Shown here piece after piece: positions 1 to 9,731 of a stretch of DNA of 64,000 nucleotides; position 1 is the stretch's first letter, and every line of letters begins with the position of its first letter. The notes below the pieces were generated by a model that made no database searches, was not told the DNA's origin, and saw nothing but the letters and a program-made list of their open reading frames with translations. This DNA comes from Ferrovibrio sp046294345 (GTDB lineage Bacteria; Pseudomonadota; Alphaproteobacteria; Ferrovibrionales; Ferrovibrionaceae): the NCBI GenBank assembly GCA_046294345.1, contig JBKBJT010000015.1, positions 14,054 to 78,053 on the forward strand, read 5' to 3'. The position numbers and the translations under genes were made by a program.

Positions 1-81
1 GCCGGCCTTGGCCGCCATCTTCCTGTAGGCCGCCAGATTCTTCTTTGGCACCGGCAGCAGGAAACCATCCACATAACTCAT
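1..81 (-). CDS. DUF1428 family protein (N-terminal part only)
   Basis: The minus strand from the ATG at 79-81 reads MSYVDGFLLPVPKKNLAAYR and on to the window edge, which is the characteristic N-terminus of the DUF1428 (YbaA-like) dimeric alpha/beta-barrel family. The role of this family is not established. Only 27 codons are visible. An AGGAGT-like ribosome site (complement of 88-94) precedes the start. It lies downstream of the DUF899 gene on the same strand with a 20-base gap, so the two are probably co-transcribed. Confidence 0.75.
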   Translation of the reverse strand, partial: MSYVDGFLLPVPKKNLAAYRKMAAKAG

Positions 82-101
82 TCTAGATACTCCTCCTTGG
101 G

Positions 102-935
102 TTAATCGTGGCAGCAGCTTGCCGCGGACTGCGGCGCGGCATCGTATCTGTCGTGATGGCGCAGCCAGAAATCCTGGCTCTGCGGCCAGCCGGCGGGCGA
201 ATCCTCCCAGCCCTCCTGACGACCCAGCGCCGTCAGGTCGAGCAGGTGATAGGTGTTCAGCAGCATGTCGAGACCTCGGCTATAGGTGGAATAGGTGTGA
301 TAGATGCGGCCATCGTCCTGCAGGAAGCAGCTCAGGCCCGGCATTTCGCCGGAGAATGACAGCTCGCCGTCGGACGAACGCGGCACGGGGCGATAATTGT
401 ATTCCGGTGCAGCCACGGCCGGATCGAGCGTGGCGTGGAAATCGGCATTGAAGTCGCTGCCGAAGCTGGATGCCCAGGGCATGGTCCAGCCCATGCGGCG
501 CTTGAATGGCATGATCTTGGACAGCGGCGCGCGCGAGACCATGGTGAAACTGGTGCCGCGCGCATGCAGATGCGCGAGGTGCGGCAGGTTGTCGGCAATA
601 TGCGAACAGCCCGGGCAGCCTTCCGACCAGGGATGGGTCTGACCCGGCGGCGGATCGTCGGGACTGAACATGAAATGGTAGATCACGAGCTGGCGCCGGC
701 CCTCGAACAGATCGCGCAGGCTGCGGCGTCCCTGCGGCGTTTCGAACTCGTATTCCTTGTCGATCTCCACCATCGGCAGGCGGCGGCGCTCGGCATTCAG
801 CGCATCGCGCTGGCGGGTGAAGGCCTTTTCCTTTTCCAGCAATGCCAGGCGCGCCTTCAGCCAGTTCTGGCGCGAAACGACCGTCGGCCTGGCGGCAAGG
901 GTTTCGTTCTGCGGGTGCAGGTGCATCACATTCAT
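102..935 (-). CDS. DUF899 family thioredoxin-like protein
   Basis: A 277-residue protein of the DUF899 family (thioredoxin-like fold, no well-defined reaction). Visible family features are the RRLPMVEIDKEYEF-type segment, the YHFMFSP segment and the CPGC motif in EGCPGCSHIADN, a likely redox dithiol. The C-terminus is also cysteine-rich (SAASCCHD). The reading frame stays open upstream to 1013, but the ATG at 933-935 has a strong AGGAGG site 7 bases upstream and is chosen. The gene is divergent from a MarR regulator and shares its operator region, so it is a likely target of that regulator (inference). Confidence 0.85.
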   Translation of the reverse strand: MNVMHLHPQNETLAARPTVVSRQNWLKARLALLEKEKAFTRQRDALNAERRRLPMVEIDKEYEFETPQGRRSLRDLFEGRRQLVIYHFMFSPDDPPPGQTHPWSEGCPGCSHIADNLPHLAHLHARGTSFTMVSRAPLSKIMPFKRRMGWTMPWASSFGSDFNADFHATLDPAVAAPEYNYRPVPRSSDGELSFSGEMPGLSCFLQDDGRIYHTYSTYSRGLDMLLNTYHLLDLTALGRQEGWEDSPAGWPQSQDFWLRHHDRYDAAPQSAASCCHD

Positions 936-969
936 GGCGATCCTCCTCTGGGCCGGCTGAAACGCCGGC

Positions 970-998
970 TTGACAGATATGTTGATATCAACATAATA
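970..998 (+). promoter_or_regulatory. MarR-gene promoter with embedded operator palindrome
   Basis: TTGACA (970-975) is followed after 16 bases by CATAAT (992-997), a near-consensus sigma-70 promoter reading toward the MarR gene. The spacer is almost filled by an 18-base perfect palindrome, TATGTTGATATCAACATA (978-995), the size and shape of a MarR-family operator. A dimer bound there would block this promoter and probably the divergent DUF899 promoter. The regulator start codon at 1007 is so close to the -10 box that the transcript would be leaderless or nearly so. Confidence 0.75.
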
Positions 999-1006
999 GG
1001 CGACGC

Positions 1007-1447
1007 ATGTCAAAGATCGATATCCTGCCTTTCGAGACCACCATCATGGTGCGCGATACCTGCCTGTGCCTGCATGCACAGCGCGCCGCCCGCGCCCTGG
1101 CGCGGCGATTCGACGAAGTCTTGCGTCCTCTGGGGCTCACCAATGGGCAGTTTTCCCTGTTGATGTCGCTCAACCGGCCGCAGCCGGCCAATATGGGCCA
1201 GGTGGCGAGCGTACTGGCGATGGACCGCACGACGCTGACTGCCTGCCTCAAACCACTGGAACGCCGGGGACTGGTAAATGTTTCCGCCGATCCCGACGAC
1301 AGGCGCACCCGCCGCCTGACGCTGACGCCGGAAGGGCGCAAGCTGCTGGTCAAAGCCCTGCCGGTGTGGAAACGCACCCATGCCGAACTCGACCGGCTGC
1401 TGGGCGACCCCGAGCGACTGCGCGCCGACCTGCGCGCCCTGTCCTGA
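1007..1447 (+). CDS. MarR family transcriptional regulator
   Basis: A 146-residue winged-helix regulator. The recognition helix lies in MGQVASVLAMDRTTLTACLK (about residues 65-84), followed by the MarR wing signature DPDDRRTRRLTLTPEGR (about residues 97-113). The N-terminal half contains DTCLCLHAQR with two cysteines, which could sense oxidants as in OhrR-type MarR proteins, but that is inference. No Shine-Dalgarno is seen before the ATG at 1007. An in-frame ATG at 1046 is an alternative if translation needs a leader. It is divergent from DUF899 and followed by the VOC gene. Confidence 0.9.
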   Translation: MSKIDILPFETTIMVRDTCLCLHAQRAARALARRFDEVLRPLGLTNGQFSLLMSLNRPQPANMGQVASVLAMDRTTLTACLKPLERRGLVNVSADPDDRRTRRLTLTPEGRKLLVKALPVWKRTHAELDRLLGDPERLRADLRALS

Positions 1448-1480
1448 CCTTCCACCCCTGACGAGAAAACGGAGAACGTC

Positions 1481-1912
1481 GTGAGCTTCAATGCCTATTT
1501 GAGTTTCAGCGGCAATTGCGCCGAGGCCTTTGCCTTCTATGCCAAAACCTTCAACGGCAAGATCAATGCGATGATGACCCATCGCGAGACGCCGGCGGCC
1601 GAGCAGACGCCGCCCGAATGGCAGGACAAGATCATCCATGCCTGCATGACGCTGAACGGCACCGACCTGATGGGCGGTGACGTGCCGCCGCAGATGTATC
1701 AGCCGATGACCGGCTTCTCGGTGAATATCGTCATGCCGACGGCGGCCGAGGCCGAGCGCGTCTTCACAGCCCTGAGCCAGGACGGCACCGTGCATATGCC
1801 GATGGAAGAGACCTTCTGGGCCGAGCGTTTCGGCATGGCGACCGACCGCTTCGGCGTGCCGTGGATGGTGAACTGCTTCAAAACCGATCCCAGCGCCGGA
1901 AACTGCCAGTAA
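1481..1912 (+). CDS. VOC family protein, PhnB-like
   Basis: A 143-residue protein of the PhnB/glyoxalase-bleomycin resistance fold. It opens with the family pattern YLSFSGNCAEAFAFYAKTF and ends with MATDRFGVPWMVNC. Such proteins are metal-dependent or metal-free members of the vicinal oxygen chelate superfamily and the substrate cannot be told from sequence. The GTG start at 1481 is chosen because GGAGAA lies at 1471-1476. It follows the MarR gene by 33 bases and is probably in the same transcript. Confidence 0.85.
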   Translation: MSFNAYLSFSGNCAEAFAFYAKTFNGKINAMMTHRETPAAEQTPPEWQDKIIHACMTLNGTDLMGGDVPPQMYQPMTGFSVNIVMPTAAEAERVFTALSQDGTVHMPMEETFWAERFGMATDRFGVPWMVNCFKTDPSAGNCQ

Positions 1913-1948
1913 ATCGCCCCAGTAAATCTCTACCGATAGGATTGTATC

Positions 1949-2488
1949 ATGCTGAAGACCATCGCCATCGGCGGCGCGGGATTGCTCGCGCTCGCCATCG
2001 TCGTCGTCCTGGTCATGGCGGCCGCCAAGCCGGATGTTTTCCGCGTGCAGCGCTCGGCCAGCATCAAGGCGCCGCCAGAGAAGATATTCCCGCTGATCGA
2101 CGACCTGCATGTCAGCATGACCTGGTCGCCCTACGAGGATAAGGACCCGGCGATGAAGCGCAGCCATGGCGGCCCGCGTAGCGGCAAGGGTGCGTTCTAC
2201 GAATGGGACGGCAACAAGGAGGTGGGCAGCGGCCGCCTCACCATCACCGAGTCCGTCGCGCCGAGCAAGGTGGTCATGGCGCTGGACATGACCCGGCCGT
2301 TCGAATGCCACAACATCGTGGAATACACGCTGGCGCCGCAGGGGGATGCTACCGTTGTTACCTGGGCGATGCACGGACCCGCGCCGTTCATCGCCAAGGT
2401 GATGCAGGTGTTCTTCGACATGGACAAGATGGTGGGCCGCGATTTCGAGGTCGGCCTGGCCAGCCTGAAGACCATGGCAGAAAGCTGA
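1949..2488 (+). CDS. Membrane-anchored SRPBCC (polyketide cyclase-like) protein
   Basis: A 179-residue protein. Residues 4-26 form one hydrophobic segment (signal anchor), and the rest matches the SRPBCC/START-like lipid-binding fold, with the SASIKAPPEKIFPLIDDL strand-helix opening and a C-terminal long helix ending VGLASLKTMAES. The family binds hydrophobic ligands; the ligand is unknown. It probably closes the marR-VOC-SRPBCC operon. Its stop is only 4 bases from that of the convergent TonB-like gene. Confidence 0.8.
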   Translation: MLKTIAIGGAGLLALAIVVVLVMAAAKPDVFRVQRSASIKAPPEKIFPLIDDLHVSMTWSPYEDKDPAMKRSHGGPRSGKGAFYEWDGNKEVGSGRLTITESVAPSKVVMALDMTRPFECHNIVEYTLAPQGDATVVTWAMHGPAPFIAKVMQVFFDMDKMVGRDFEVGLASLKTMAES

Positions 2489-2492
2489 CTGG

Positions 2493-3353
2493 CTAGAGGT
2501 CGCCGATCCGGAAATCGAGATAGAGGATTTTCGGATACCCTTGAGCGTTGGGCGGCATGGCGAAGGGCTGGGCCAGCCGCATGGCGCGCAGGAAGGTTTC
2601 CATCGCTGTGCGGAAAGCCGCCGCCTCGGGCCCGCGCAGGGCCTCGATCTCGGGCCAGTTGCGTACCATCGCGCGCATGTCCCAGGGATCGTTCTTGCCG
2701 AAGGGCGGCGCCAGCATGCCGTCGGGCAGCACCAGATATGGCCCGTCGATGCGGATGCGGGCGAATTGCGGCGCATCGAAATCGATCACCCAGGCCGACA
2801 CGATCTGGCTGAGGAAGAAGTCGCTTTCCGACTGCGTCATCACCTCGGCCGGTTGACCGGCGGCACGGCCGGCCCCGGGCTGTCGGTTGCCCGCCTGATT
2901 CTGGGCCTGCGGCGGGCGCGGCTGCGGCGCGGTCGCCACGCCGGGGCCGGGACGCGGCACCTGCGGCGGCGCCGGCTTCGGTGCCTCGGTCTGCTGCGGT
3001 CGCTGGCGCGCCCGCTCCCCGGCCGATGGCGGGGCCTTCGACTCCTCGGCGACCGGGGCTTTCTGCAATTGCGGCACGCTGGGCGGCGGGACTTCGGCCT
3101 GCGGGGCTGGCCTGGGCGGCTCGACCTGCGGCGCCGGCCTGGGTGGCTCGGGCTTAGGCGGCTCTGGCTTGGGTGGGGGCGGCAGCACGAATTCGGCCAG
3201 GATCGGCGGCGGTTCGGGCTGCAGGCGCCAGGTCCAGGGCTCGACCAGTAGCAGAACCACGACCAGGCCATGCAGCAACAGCGACAGGGCCACCGCCAGC
3301 CAGAGGCGGCGATTATCCCATTCCTGTGCGCGGTATTCCAAAAACGAGGCCAT
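2493..3353 (-). CDS. Proline-rich TonB/TolA-like envelope protein
   Basis: About 286 residues: a short cytoplasmic start, one transmembrane helix (about residues 14-34, LWLAVALSLLLHGLVVVLLL), a long Pro/Glu/Lys/Ala-rich stretch (about 45-170) with PEPPKPEPP-type repeats, and a folded C-terminal domain of about 100 residues. This is the architecture of periplasm-spanning energy transducers (TonB) and TolA. The C-terminal domain does not show a clear TonB signature, so TonB-like or TolA-like is the limit. A GTG at 3360-3362 in frame is an alternative start; neither start has a good ribosome site. No exbB/exbD or receptor is adjacent. Confidence 0.6.
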   Translation of the reverse strand: MASFLEYRAQEWDNRRLWLAVALSLLLHGLVVVLLLVEPWTWRLQPEPPPILAEFVLPPPPKPEPPKPEPPRPAPQVEPPRPAPQAEVPPPSVPQLQKAPVAEESKAPPSAGERARQRPQQTEAPKPAPPQVPRPGPGVATAPQPRPPQAQNQAGNRQPGAGRAAGQPAEVMTQSESDFFLSQIVSAWVIDFDAPQFARIRIDGPYLVLPDGMLAPPFGKNDPWDMRAMVRNWPEIEALRGPEAAAFRTAMETFLRAMRLAQPFAMPPNAQGYPKILYLDFRIGDL

Positions 3354-3393
3354 GGCAGACACTTAGCGCTGACGTAGCGGCAGGCCAAGGCTT

Positions 3394-3437
3394 TTGCCCG
3401 GCTTGATCGCCTCGGCTATAACCGATTGTCCGACAAT
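3394..3437 (+). promoter_or_regulatory. Promoter and operator-like palindrome before the beta-oxidation gene
   Basis: TTGCCC (3394-3399) and TATAAC (3417-3422) are 17 bases apart and form a plausible sigma-70 promoter. A 13-base palindrome ATTGTC-C-GACAAT (3425-3437) covers the expected transcription start near 3429. Such a position suits a repressor, for example a TetR-type fatty-acid regulator (inference only). Confidence 0.5.
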
Positions 3438-3459
3438 TAAGAAGACACCGGAGAGAAAC

Positions 3460-5556
<2,097 letters not shown>

Positions 5557-5607
5557 GAAAGCCCATATAAGGACACGGGCCCGATCCAGAGGTAGTTCAA
5601 GAGTACC

Positions 5608-7215
5608 ATGTCCGAAGCCGCCATCGCCATTCCGGGCGCCGATCCCATCGGCGCCCGGCGCACATTCGCCATCATCGCCCATCCCGACGCCGGCAAGACC
5701 ACGCTGACTGAAAAGCTGCTGCTGTTCGGCGGCGCCATCCATCTGGCCGGCGCGGTGAAGGCGCGTGGCGAGAACCGGCGCGCACGCTCGGACTTCATGA
5801 AGATCGAGCAGCAGCGCGGCATCTCGGTCTCGACCTCGGTGATGAATTTCGAATACCGCGGCTGGACCTTCAATCTGCTCGACACGCCGGGCCACGAGGA
5901 TTTCAGCGAGGACACCTACCGCACGCTGACCGCCGTCGACTCCGCCGTGATGGTGCTGGACGCCGCCAAGGGTATCGAGACGCAGACGCGCAAGCTGTTC
6001 GAGGTCTGCCGCCTGCGCGACGTGCCGATCATCACCTTCGTGAACAAGATCGACCGCGAGAGCCAGGATCCCTTTGCGCTGCTGGATGAAGTCTCCTCCA
6101 CCCTGGCGCTGGAATGCGTGCCGGCGAACTGGCCGATCGGCATGGGTTACGACTTCAAGGGTTGTTACGACCTGTTCGGCAAGCGGCTGCTGCTGGTGGG
6201 CAAGGAAAACAAGAACCTGGAGCCGGAAGTCATCATCCTGGACAAGGGCCTGGATGATCCACGCGCAGCCGAGATGATTCCCGAGGCGCAGCTCGCCAAG
6301 CTGAAGGAGGACATCGCGCTGATCGAAGGCGCCTGCCCGCCCTTCGACCTGGAAACCTATCGCCAGGGCCACATGACGCCGGTCTATTTCGGTTCGGCGC
6401 TGAAGAATTTCGGCGTCGACGAATTGCTCAAGGGCCTGGGCGAATTCGCCCCGCCACCGCGCCCACAGCCGAGCGACAAGCGCGTGATCCAGCCGACCGA
6501 GAAGGCCGTGACCGGCTTCGTCTTCAAGGTGCAGGCCAACATGGACAAGAACCACCGCGACCGCGTCGCCTTCCTGCGGCTCTGCTCGGGTCATTTCAAG
6601 CGCGGCATGAAGCTGAAGCAGGTCAGCACCGGCAAGCCGATCACGGTGAGCAACCCGACGCTCTTCTTCGCCCAGGACCGCTCGCTGGCCGACGAGGCCT
6701 GGCCGGGCGACATCATCGGCATCCCCAACCACGGCACGCTGCGGGTGGGCGACACGCTGACCGAGAGCGAAGACCTGCGCTTCACCGGCATTCCGAATTT
6801 CGCGCCGGAAATCCTGCGCCGCGTGCGGCTTTCGGATCCGATGAAGGCCAAGCATCTGCAGCGCGCGCTGGAGGACCTGGCCGAGGAGGGCGTGACCCAG
6901 GTATTCCGGCCGCGTATCGGCGCAGACTGGATCGTGGGCCTGGTCGGCCCGCTGCAGCTCGACGTGCTGGCTGCCCGCCTGGCCGAGGAATACAGCCTTG
7001 AGGTCGGCTTCGAGACCGCGCCCTATGAGACGGCGCGCTGGATTTCAGCCGAGAACCCCAAGGATCTGGACGAATTCCTGGAGCAGAATCGCGGCACCAT
7101 CGCCGACGACCGCGAGGGGGCGCCGGTTTTCATGGCCCGCAATGCCTGGGAACTTTCCTATATCGAGAAGAAATGGGATAAAATCCGGTTCCATGCCACG
7201 CGGGAACGCCATTAA
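5608..7215 (+). CDS. prfC: Peptide chain release factor 3
   Basis: A 535-residue translational GTPase that recycles RF1/RF2 from the ribosome after termination. The G domain shows G1 AHPDAGKTTLTEK, the switch-I segment RGISVSTSVMNFEY, G3 DTPGHEDFSEDTYRTL and G4 NKIDRE, all typical of RF3 rather than EF-G. Length matches the family (about 530). It is 51 bases downstream of the beta-oxidation gene, so they may share a transcript, although the functions are unrelated. Confidence 0.95.
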   Translation: MSEAAIAIPGADPIGARRTFAIIAHPDAGKTTLTEKLLLFGGAIHLAGAVKARGENRRARSDFMKIEQQRGISVSTSVMNFEYRGWTFNLLDTPGHEDFSEDTYRTLTAVDSAVMVLDAAKGIETQTRKLFEVCRLRDVPIITFVNKIDRESQDPFALLDEVSSTLALECVPANWPIGMGYDFKGCYDLFGKRLLLVGKENKNLEPEVIILDKGLDDPRAAEMIPEAQLAKLKEDIALIEGACPPFDLETYRQGHMTPVYFGSALKNFGVDELLKGLGEFAPPPRPQPSDKRVIQPTEKAVTGFVFKVQANMDKNHRDRVAFLRLCSGHFKRGMKLKQVSTGKPITVSNPTLFFAQDRSLADEAWPGDIIGIPNHGTLRVGDTLTESEDLRFTGIPNFAPEILRRVRLSDPMKAKHLQRALEDLAEEGVTQVFRPRIGADWIVGLVGPLQLDVLAARLAEEYSLEVGFETAPYETARWISAENPKDLDEFLEQNRGTIADDREGAPVFMARNAWELSYIEKKWDKIRFHATRERH

Positions 7216-7687
7216 GCCGCTCGTCGGCGCATCTCTCTCCCGCCGCGCCCTGCTCGGCGCGATGGCCGGCCTGTGCCTGATCGCATCGCCGGCGGCCTGG
7301 ACGCAGGAAAAGGAAAAAAAGAAAAGGTCCGACACCCCGATCGACAAGCCGCCGGTGAATACCCCGGTGCTGATGGTGGATGCCGTGACCGCGCCGGTGG
7401 CAGGGCCGCCGGGATCGCAGGTGATCATGACGCTGAGCATCGATTGCGGCACGGTGGAGAATGCCCGCGCGGTCGATCCCCTGATGCCGCGCGTCTACAA
7501 TGCCGTGATCATGGAGCTGAACCGCGAGCCTCTGGGCAAGGATGGCCGCGTGCACGACAACGATCTGGAAGGCTTGAAGCGCCGCCTAGTGTTTCAGATC
7601 AACCGCGCGCTGCAGGGGCCGCAGGTGGTGGGCGTCTATATCCGCTCGCTGCAGGAAGTGCCGCTGCGCAAGCCGCCCAGCCGCTAA
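7193..7687 (+). CDS. Exported FliL-like protein with twin-arginine-type signal
   Basis: A 164-residue protein whose ATG at 7193 lies inside the last codons of prfC (23-base overlap). The N-terminus LSRRALLGAMAGLCLIASPAAW resembles a Tat signal (S-R-R followed by a hydrophobic core). The mature part, from about residue 55, has the pattern of FliL C-terminal domains: a strand-rich start, a central segment RVYNAVIMELNREPL, then LEGLKRRLVFQINRAL and a last strand VVGVYIRSLQEV. FliL associates with the flagellar motor, but here no flagellar genes are near and the transmembrane helix is replaced by a cleavable signal, so the job is unknown. Its stop overlaps the convergent cNMP gene by 4 bases. Confidence 0.6.
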   Translation: MPRGNAIKPLVGASLSRRALLGAMAGLCLIASPAAWTQEKEKKKRSDTPIDKPPVNTPVLMVDAVTAPVAGPPGSQVIMTLSIDCGTVENARAVDPLMPRVYNAVIMELNREPLGKDGRVHDNDLEGLKRRLVFQINRALQGPQVVGVYIRSLQEVPLRKPPSR

Positions 7688-8487
7688 TCGGCCCGCGACC
7701 CGACCGACGCATCCCGGGCCGGCAGCGCAATCCGCACCATCCGCCCGGCATAAATCCGCATCAGCGCTTTCACGATGGCGGGGCAGCTGTTCAGCATGGC
7801 GTTGAAATGGTTCGCCGTGATGTGTTCGCACACCGTGGCCTCGGAGGCGATGGCGCTGGCCCGGCGCGGTTCGCCGGTCAGCAGGGCCAGTTCGCCGAAC
7901 ACCTCGCCCGGCTCGACGCAGCGCAGGCGCATCTGGCTGCCGTCGGGCATCTCGCGCACCAGTTCGACGCGGCCGCTCTGCACCAGATAGACATTGTAGC
8001 CCGGTTGCCCGGCGCGGAAGATCGTTTCGCCGGCGGCATACACCTTGCGATCCAGGATTCGCATGCTCGACTGTTCGGACTGGATGGTGGCCGCCATCAT
8101 GTCGCCGATGCCGATCTTCACGCCCTGCGCCGGCGGCGCGATCCCTTCGGCATGGCGGATGTTGCGGATGAAGGTCTGCAGCAGATAGCGCGCCAGCGGC
8201 GGTGCGGCATCCAGCGCACGATCGAGGGCCGCCGCGTTGATGCGGCGGCAGACCGTGGGTTCGATCGCAACCACGCTGGCCACACGCGGCGCCGGATCGA
8301 TCAGCGCCATCTCGCCCACCACACCGCCCTCGCCCATCTCGGCCAGCCGCAGCTTGGCGTCGTCTTCCATGCGGAAGACCTCGACGCGGCCGGACAGGAT
8401 CAGATAGCAGAAATCGCCATGGGCGCCCTGCTCCATGAGCGTGGCGCCACGGCCGAAGCGGATATCCTGGTCATGAGCCTCGCTCAT
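7684..8487 (-). CDS. Tandem cyclic-nucleotide-binding domain protein
   Basis: A 267-residue protein made of two CAP-family beta-roll domains (about 5-115 and 140-255). Each keeps a phosphate-binding-cassette-like core: GEMALIDPAPRVAS in the first and FGELALLTGEPRRAS in the second, both with the Glu and Arg that contact the cyclic nucleotide. There is no DNA-binding helix-turn-helix, so it probably acts as a regulatory subunit or adaptor that binds a partner. It is last in a minus-strand operon, 3 bases after the hypothetical gene; the partner is not evident. Confidence 0.85.
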   Translation of the reverse strand: MSEAHDQDIRFGRGATLMEQGAHGDFCYLILSGRVEVFRMEDDAKLRLAEMGEGGVVGEMALIDPAPRVASVVAIEPTVCRRINAAALDRALDAAPPLARYLLQTFIRNIRHAEGIAPPAQGVKIGIGDMMAATIQSEQSSMRILDRKVYAAGETIFRAGQPGYNVYLVQSGRVELVREMPDGSQMRLRCVEPGEVFGELALLTGEPRRASAIASEATVCEHITANHFNAMLNSCPAIVKALMRIYAGRMVRIALPARDASVGSRAD

Positions 8488-8490
8488 GCC

Positions 8491-8946
8491 TCAATCCTTG
8501 CCCTCGTCATGGCTGAACAGGATGGCCTTGGCGCGGATGTCGTCGATGCTGCCCATCAGATCGTCGATCTTGGCCTCCAGCAGATCGGCGGCCTGGCGTG
8601 CGAGGCCGAGTTCTTCCTCCACCGCCTGCAGCATGGCCTGCCGCGCCGCGCCGATGATGGCGCCATTGGGCTGGGCCGGGAAGCTGACGCATTTGGCGAC
8701 GAAGCGCCGCACGGCCGAAGCGCTCGGCAGGCGACCCAGCACCAGCTTCGCCGGCACGGCCAGCACCAGCCAGGCGCCATCCTCCTGCGGCAGGGCGGCG
8801 AAATCGCCCTTGCGGAAACCGGCGCACGGCGCGCTGCCCTCTTCCTGTCCCGGCAGGTCGAGCATGGCGACCTCCCAGCCGAAAGCGAGGAATTCCTGCT
8901 CGCCGGCCGACGACCGTTCCAGAGCCGTGGCGTCCTGCTGCTCCAT
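8491..8946 (-). CDS. Hypothetical protein
   Basis: A 151-residue soluble protein that I do not recognise. The C-terminal half (about 95-145) is helical and acidic with regular heptad-like leucines and alanines (ARQAADLLEAKIDDLMGSID), suggesting a coiled coil. No signal peptide or membrane segment is visible. Its ATG overlaps the stop of the aldo/keto reductase gene (TAATG), indicating translational coupling, and it is followed after 3 bases by the cyclic-nucleotide-binding gene. It may form a unit with the latter (inference). Confidence 0.7.
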   Translation of the reverse strand: MEQQDATALERSSAGEQEFLAFGWEVAMLDLPGQEEGSAPCAGFRKGDFAALPQEDGAWLVLAVPAKLVLGRLPSASAVRRFVAKCVSFPAQPNGAIIGAARQAMLQAVEEELGLARQAADLLEAKIDDLMGSIDDIRAKAILFSHDEGKD

Positions 8947-9731
8947 TATGCCTCTCCCTCTCTTCCCGCCCGCAATGCCATGGCATTGGCGCGCAGGTTG
9001 GCCGGCGACAGGGTGCCGACCACGATGGACGATACGCCGGCAATCGCCGCCGCCATCCGCAGGGCCAGCGCCGGGTCGGCGGCATGGCCGCTGGCCAGCG
9101 CCTTCTTGATCAGCACGCCCTTGCCGGCGGCGGCAGCCTCCGCGATCACCGGCAGGTCGCCAGTATAGCCGGGATTATAGGTCAGCATCATCACATCGGC
9201 GCAATCCAGCATGCGCCGGGCGCCATCGGGCGTCTTGCCGGAGAACCCGCTGGCGCGGATCAGGCCGCGCCGCTTCAGGCCATCCAGCGCCTCGGCCGCC
9301 GGCAGGAAACGGTCGCCAGCCTCGTCGACGCCATCGGAATGCAGCAGCACGACATCGAGGTAATCCGTGCGCAGGCGGCGCAGGCTGGTTTCAACCGAGG
9401 CGATTATTGCGGGCGCGGAGAAATCGAAGCGCGACCGGCCGTCCTCGAACCACTCGCCGGCCTTGGTGGCGATCACCCAGTCGGCGCGGCCAGTTCCAAC
9501 CTGCGGGAGCAGCTGCCCCAGCCGCTCCTCGCTGCGGCCATAGGCCGGCGCGGTATCGATCAGCGTGATGCCGAGTGCACGTGCCTGTTCCAGCAGGGCG
9601 ATCACGCTGGCGTCATCGGGCAGGTCGAAACCGCGCGGATATTTCACGCCTTCGTTACGCCCGATCTTCACCGTGCCCAGCCCCAGCAGGCTGACCATGA
9701 TACCGGTCGATCCCAGCGGCCTCATGTCCAT
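8946..9731 (-). CDS. Aldo/keto reductase family oxidoreductase
   Basis: A 261-residue NADPH-dependent reductase of the AKR superfamily. Catalytic-tetrad positions can be read: Asp and Tyr in LIDTAPAYGRSEERLGQ, Lys in VIATKAGEW and His in DVVLLHSDG. The C-terminal SSIVVGTLSPANLRAN is the cofactor-phosphate region. The start at 9731 has GGGAGG 7 bases upstream; an ATG at 9725 overlaps the upstream stop as ATGA and is the alternative. The substrate is unknown. It is coupled to the FAD oxidoreductase upstream and the hypothetical gene downstream. Confidence 0.87.
   Translation of the reverse strand: MDMRPLGSTGIMVSLLGLGTVKIGRNEGVKYPRGFDLPDDASVIALLEQARALGITLIDTAPAYGRSEERLGQLLPQVGTGRADWVIATKAGEWFEDGRSRFDFSAPAIIASVETSLRRLRTDYLDVVLLHSDGVDEAGDRFLPAAEALDGLKRRGLIRASGFSGKTPDGARRMLDCADVMMLTYNPGYTGDLPVIAEAAAAGKGVLIKKALASGHAADPALALRMAAAIAGVSSIVVGTLSPANLRANAMALRAGREGEA

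Noticed and set aside
1010..2776. A 588-codon minus-strand frame over marR, VOC and SRPBCC genes
   Set aside because: The plus-strand genes have clear families and ribosome sites; the minus frame has neither.
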